NCBI GenBank assembly: GCA_042091375.1
Contig: JBELHO010000010.1
Coordinates: 1-64,000 of the forward strand
Direction: 5' to 3'
Length of the DNA: 64,000 nucleotides
Origin: JBELHO01 sp042091375
GTDB taxonomy: Bacteria; Pseudomonadota; Gammaproteobacteria; Enterobacterales; Alteromonadaceae
This document shows, piece by piece, positions 62,449-64,000 of this stretch. The notes beneath the pieces were generated by a model. The model saw only the letters and a list, made by a program, of their open reading frames with translations, did no database searches and was not told the DNA's origin. Position 1 is the stretch's first letter. Each line of letters opens with the position of its first letter. The position numbers and the translations under genes are program-made.

Positions 62449-63057
62449 CTAAAATTGAACTGCCAAACCCAGCGAAATAGTAGTGTCAATCCACAAGCTG
62501 TCATCAAATTGCAGCGCACAGCTAGCTTCAGCGCAAAAAATATTGTCCTGCTCATCAACTAAGCTAGCGTAAGCTCGTAATTCGGTAATAAATGCCCAGT
62601 TAGTAGACAACTGATAACGGGTACCTAAGGCGATACTCGACGACGGATAAAGCACGCTATCGGCTTCACCGTTAAAGTGTGCACCCCCTAAACCGAATGA
62701 TACTGTGGTCATATAGCCTTGTTGTTTAAACTGGGCAATCCCATTGAAGTGCGCATAAACAATATCTAGGCGCTGATTTTGCCCTGATACAGGGTTAACA
62801 TAATCGTGACTAGTGGCATTTATTAAAATCTGCCCTTGTCCATTAGCAGATTTTTGCCAAGCAATCCCCAAAGCCACATTGACATTGTCATCAACCGATA
62901 AGGTCTCTGTATTGGAAAACTGTAAATCACTCGCAGCCATGTAACCGATCAGGGGACTAAATTCATATTGCTCAGCGTTAGTATTTGCCGATAAACTCCA
63001 TAGAGGACTGGACAAAACTAATGCAATAAACGGTTTTGTTAGTTTACTAAAAAGCAT
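62449..63057 (-). CDS. Small outer-membrane beta-barrel protein
   Basis: This 202-residue protein has a signal peptide ending near WSLSANTNA. The mature part shows alternating amphipathic strands and ends in the aromatic residue typical of outer-membrane barrels (TISLGLAVQF). Segments such as FSPLIGYMAASDLQFSN, TVSFGLGGAHF and ALGTRYQLSTNWAFITELRAYASLV suggest an eight-stranded OmpW- or OmpX-like barrel. Two cysteines (FCAEASC) could form a disulfide in a loop. I do not recognise a named family. It lies about 40 bases after the AsmA-like gene on the same strand, so they may be co-transcribed. Confidence 0.8.
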   Translation of the reverse strand: MLFSKLTKPFIALVLSSPLWSLSANTNAEQYEFSPLIGYMAASDLQFSNTETLSVDDNVNVALGIAWQKSANGQGQILINATSHDYVNPVSGQNQRLDIVYAHFNGIAQFKQQGYMTTVSFGLGGAHFNGEADSVLYPSSSIALGTRYQLSTNWAFITELRAYASLVDEQDNIFCAEASCALQFDDSLWIDTTISLGLAVQF

Positions 63058-63098
63058 AAAAATTCCACATTAATGGTGAGTGCTGCACTTATCACTGA

Positions 63099-63836
63099 TC
63101 ACTTAAATAAATCGGTCAGTTTTTTTTGTACTTTATCTTTAATGGTTTGCTTAGCTTCATCTACTAACTTATCTTTTTGTACTTTTTTTGCTTCTGACCA
63201 CAATTCAGATAAAGCTTGTTTAGCGATGGCACTGCCTAGCTGACTGGCGGGTAAGCCTTCTTTACCACCCACGCCACGCAAGTGAATACTGGGGATCACC
63301 ACACTGTGTGCTTTATTGCCTAATGCCGATAAATCAACCATTAATTCTGTGCCTTCTAGCACTATTTTACTTACCGATAATTTAGTCTCTTCACCACCGT
63401 TAGCTGTTTCAGTGGTTGCTGTAGCTTGGGTATTAGTGCTTTTATCAATAGCGGCGATCAAATCTTGAATATTTGAATTGCCATCACTGGTTATTTCCGC
63501 AAAAAACTTAGGATCTCTGATGATAATAGCATCGATGATAATTGGACTCTTGGTCAGACTTTTTAAGTTAATATCTAAGGTCACCTCACCTAAAGAAAGG
63601 GCTTGAGGTTGTTTGTATTGCTCGGGGTTGGCTAAGTTTAACCCGAGAATAGAACCCGCACCTTGGGTTAACTTTATATCGACAGTTGCCACTGAAACCG
63701 TTTGCCCGGTTACATCGCTGCCTATCGTCTCAATTTGTTGTTTAACAAATTCGTTTAATGATCCTCCGGCTAAAAACCATAAAGCCCCGCCACACAACAA
63801 CAACACTACAATCACAATTGACGCTAAAATTTTCAC
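63099..63836 (-). CDS. AsmA-like inner-membrane anchored protein
   Basis: This 245-residue protein has one N-terminal membrane helix (ILASIVIVVLLLCGGALWFLAGG) and a periplasmic domain. That domain has the AsmA-type start (IGSDVTGQTVSVATVDIKLTQGAGSILGLNLANP, TLDINLKSLTKSPIIIDAIIIRDPKFFAEI) seen in envelope lipid-transport and assembly proteins. The C-terminus is Lys-rich and helical. The GTG at 63836 is preferred: TGAGG lies nine bases upstream and the helix then starts directly (MKILASIV). An ATG at 63845 abuts that site and a TTG at 63851 has none. The role is inferred only at superfamily level. Confidence 0.8.
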   Translation of the reverse strand: MKILASIVIVVLLLCGGALWFLAGGSLNEFVKQQIETIGSDVTGQTVSVATVDIKLTQGAGSILGLNLANPEQYKQPQALSLGEVTLDINLKSLTKSPIIIDAIIIRDPKFFAEITSDGNSNIQDLIAAIDKSTNTQATATTETANGGEETKLSVSKIVLEGTELMVDLSALGNKAHSVVIPSIHLRGVGGKEGLPASQLGSAIAKQALSELWSEAKKVQKDKLVDEAKQTIKDKVQKKLTDLFK

Positions 63837-63851
63837 AGTATCCATCCTCAA

Positions 63852-64000
63852 TAAAAAAATATGCTAAGTTAACTTAGATTAAATAAAACATATCACTTGC
63901 TTCATTATATGTGAAGAATCAACAAGTAATTAGTTTTTTTATTTAGTTTAGTAGAGCTTGGTGAATTTAGTAAATACAGTTTTACTTGTGTTAGCTAAAA
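63852..64000. other. Window end, no gene seen
   Basis: AT-rich sequence upstream of the AsmA-like gene, presumably its promoter region. No coding sequence can be supported before the window ends. Confidence 0.5.

Noticed and set aside
1..64000. CRISPR arrays, tRNA or rRNA genes, prophage or complete insertion sequences
   Set aside because: No regular spacer-repeat array, no tRNA T-loop signature in a plausible context, no transposase or integrase motif and no phage structural gene could be found on reading both strands.

Overview
The window is AT-rich, densely coded bacterial chromosome, most likely from a marine gammaproteobacterium of the Alteromonadales (a Colwellia/Thalassotalea-like organism). 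This is inferred from three things: the low G+C; a PomA/PomB sodium motor next to xseB-ispA-dxs and thiI; and gammaproteobacterial gene orders (ypjD-ffh-rpsP-rimM-trmD-rplS near aroF-tyrA, and nrdR-ribD-ribE-ribBA near dxs-ispA-xseB-pomAB-thiI). It is a draft contig: 100 Ns at 58135-58234 mark a scaffold gap that sits in a 12-bp tandem repeat. I see no tRNA, rRNA, CRISPR array, prophage or intact insertion sequence.

Layout. 0.2-4.6 kb: glycerol kinase, a RIO kinase, an RsuA-family pseudouridine synthase and the corrinoid adenosyltransferase, whose 3' end has been partly duplicated just downstream. 4.8-8.6 kb: a cobalamin riboswitch, a BtuB-like TonB-dependent receptor and, abutting it, a large lipoprotein with a predicted propeller, followed by 100-bp tandem repeats. 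8.9-15.6 kb: a small glutaredoxin, then a tight four-gene unit: TPR/degenerate-GGDEF membrane protein, glutamine-synthetase-fold enzyme, OvoA (ovothiol synthase) and a PLP enzyme that is the likely OvoB. 15.7-22 kb: TrhA-like membrane protein, EF-hand protein, secreted S33 hydrolase with an ABC exporter pair, and an ECF sigma factor with a membrane partner.

22.5-37.9 kb: glyA, nrdR-ribD-ribE-ribBA, a secreted amidase, dxs-ispA-xseB, pomAB, thiI, panE, a VanZ-like protein and yajQ. The usual ribH-nusB-thiL-pgpA block is absent between ribBA and dxs. 38-47 kb: a sodium-dependent transporter, an RluA-type pseudouridine synthase, an NhaC-type antiporter, gshA with a lytic-transglycosylase-like lipoprotein, a DnaA-box cluster, a CorC-like protein and the YpjD/CcsA-like protein.

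47-55 kb: ffh is flanked on both sides by accessory metal or metalloid genes. On the left is an SO_0444-type permease. On the right is an arsenic-type module (ArsO-like monooxygenase, COG0701 permease, ArsR regulator with two matching 24-bp operators) together with the decayed remains of a small lipoprotein gene. rpsP-rimM-trmD-rplS follow. 56-64 kb: acs, aroF-tyrA with a TyrR box, a thioredoxin-like protein, a histidine phosphatase, a small outer-membrane barrel and an AsmA-like protein.

The most promising leads are the glutamine-synthetase-fold gene inside the ovothiol operon, the riboswitch-controlled BtuB plus propeller lipoprotein pair (a possible analogue of Bacteroides BtuG), and the arsenic module inserted between ffh and rpsP. 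All functions are read from sequence motifs and context; no database search was run.
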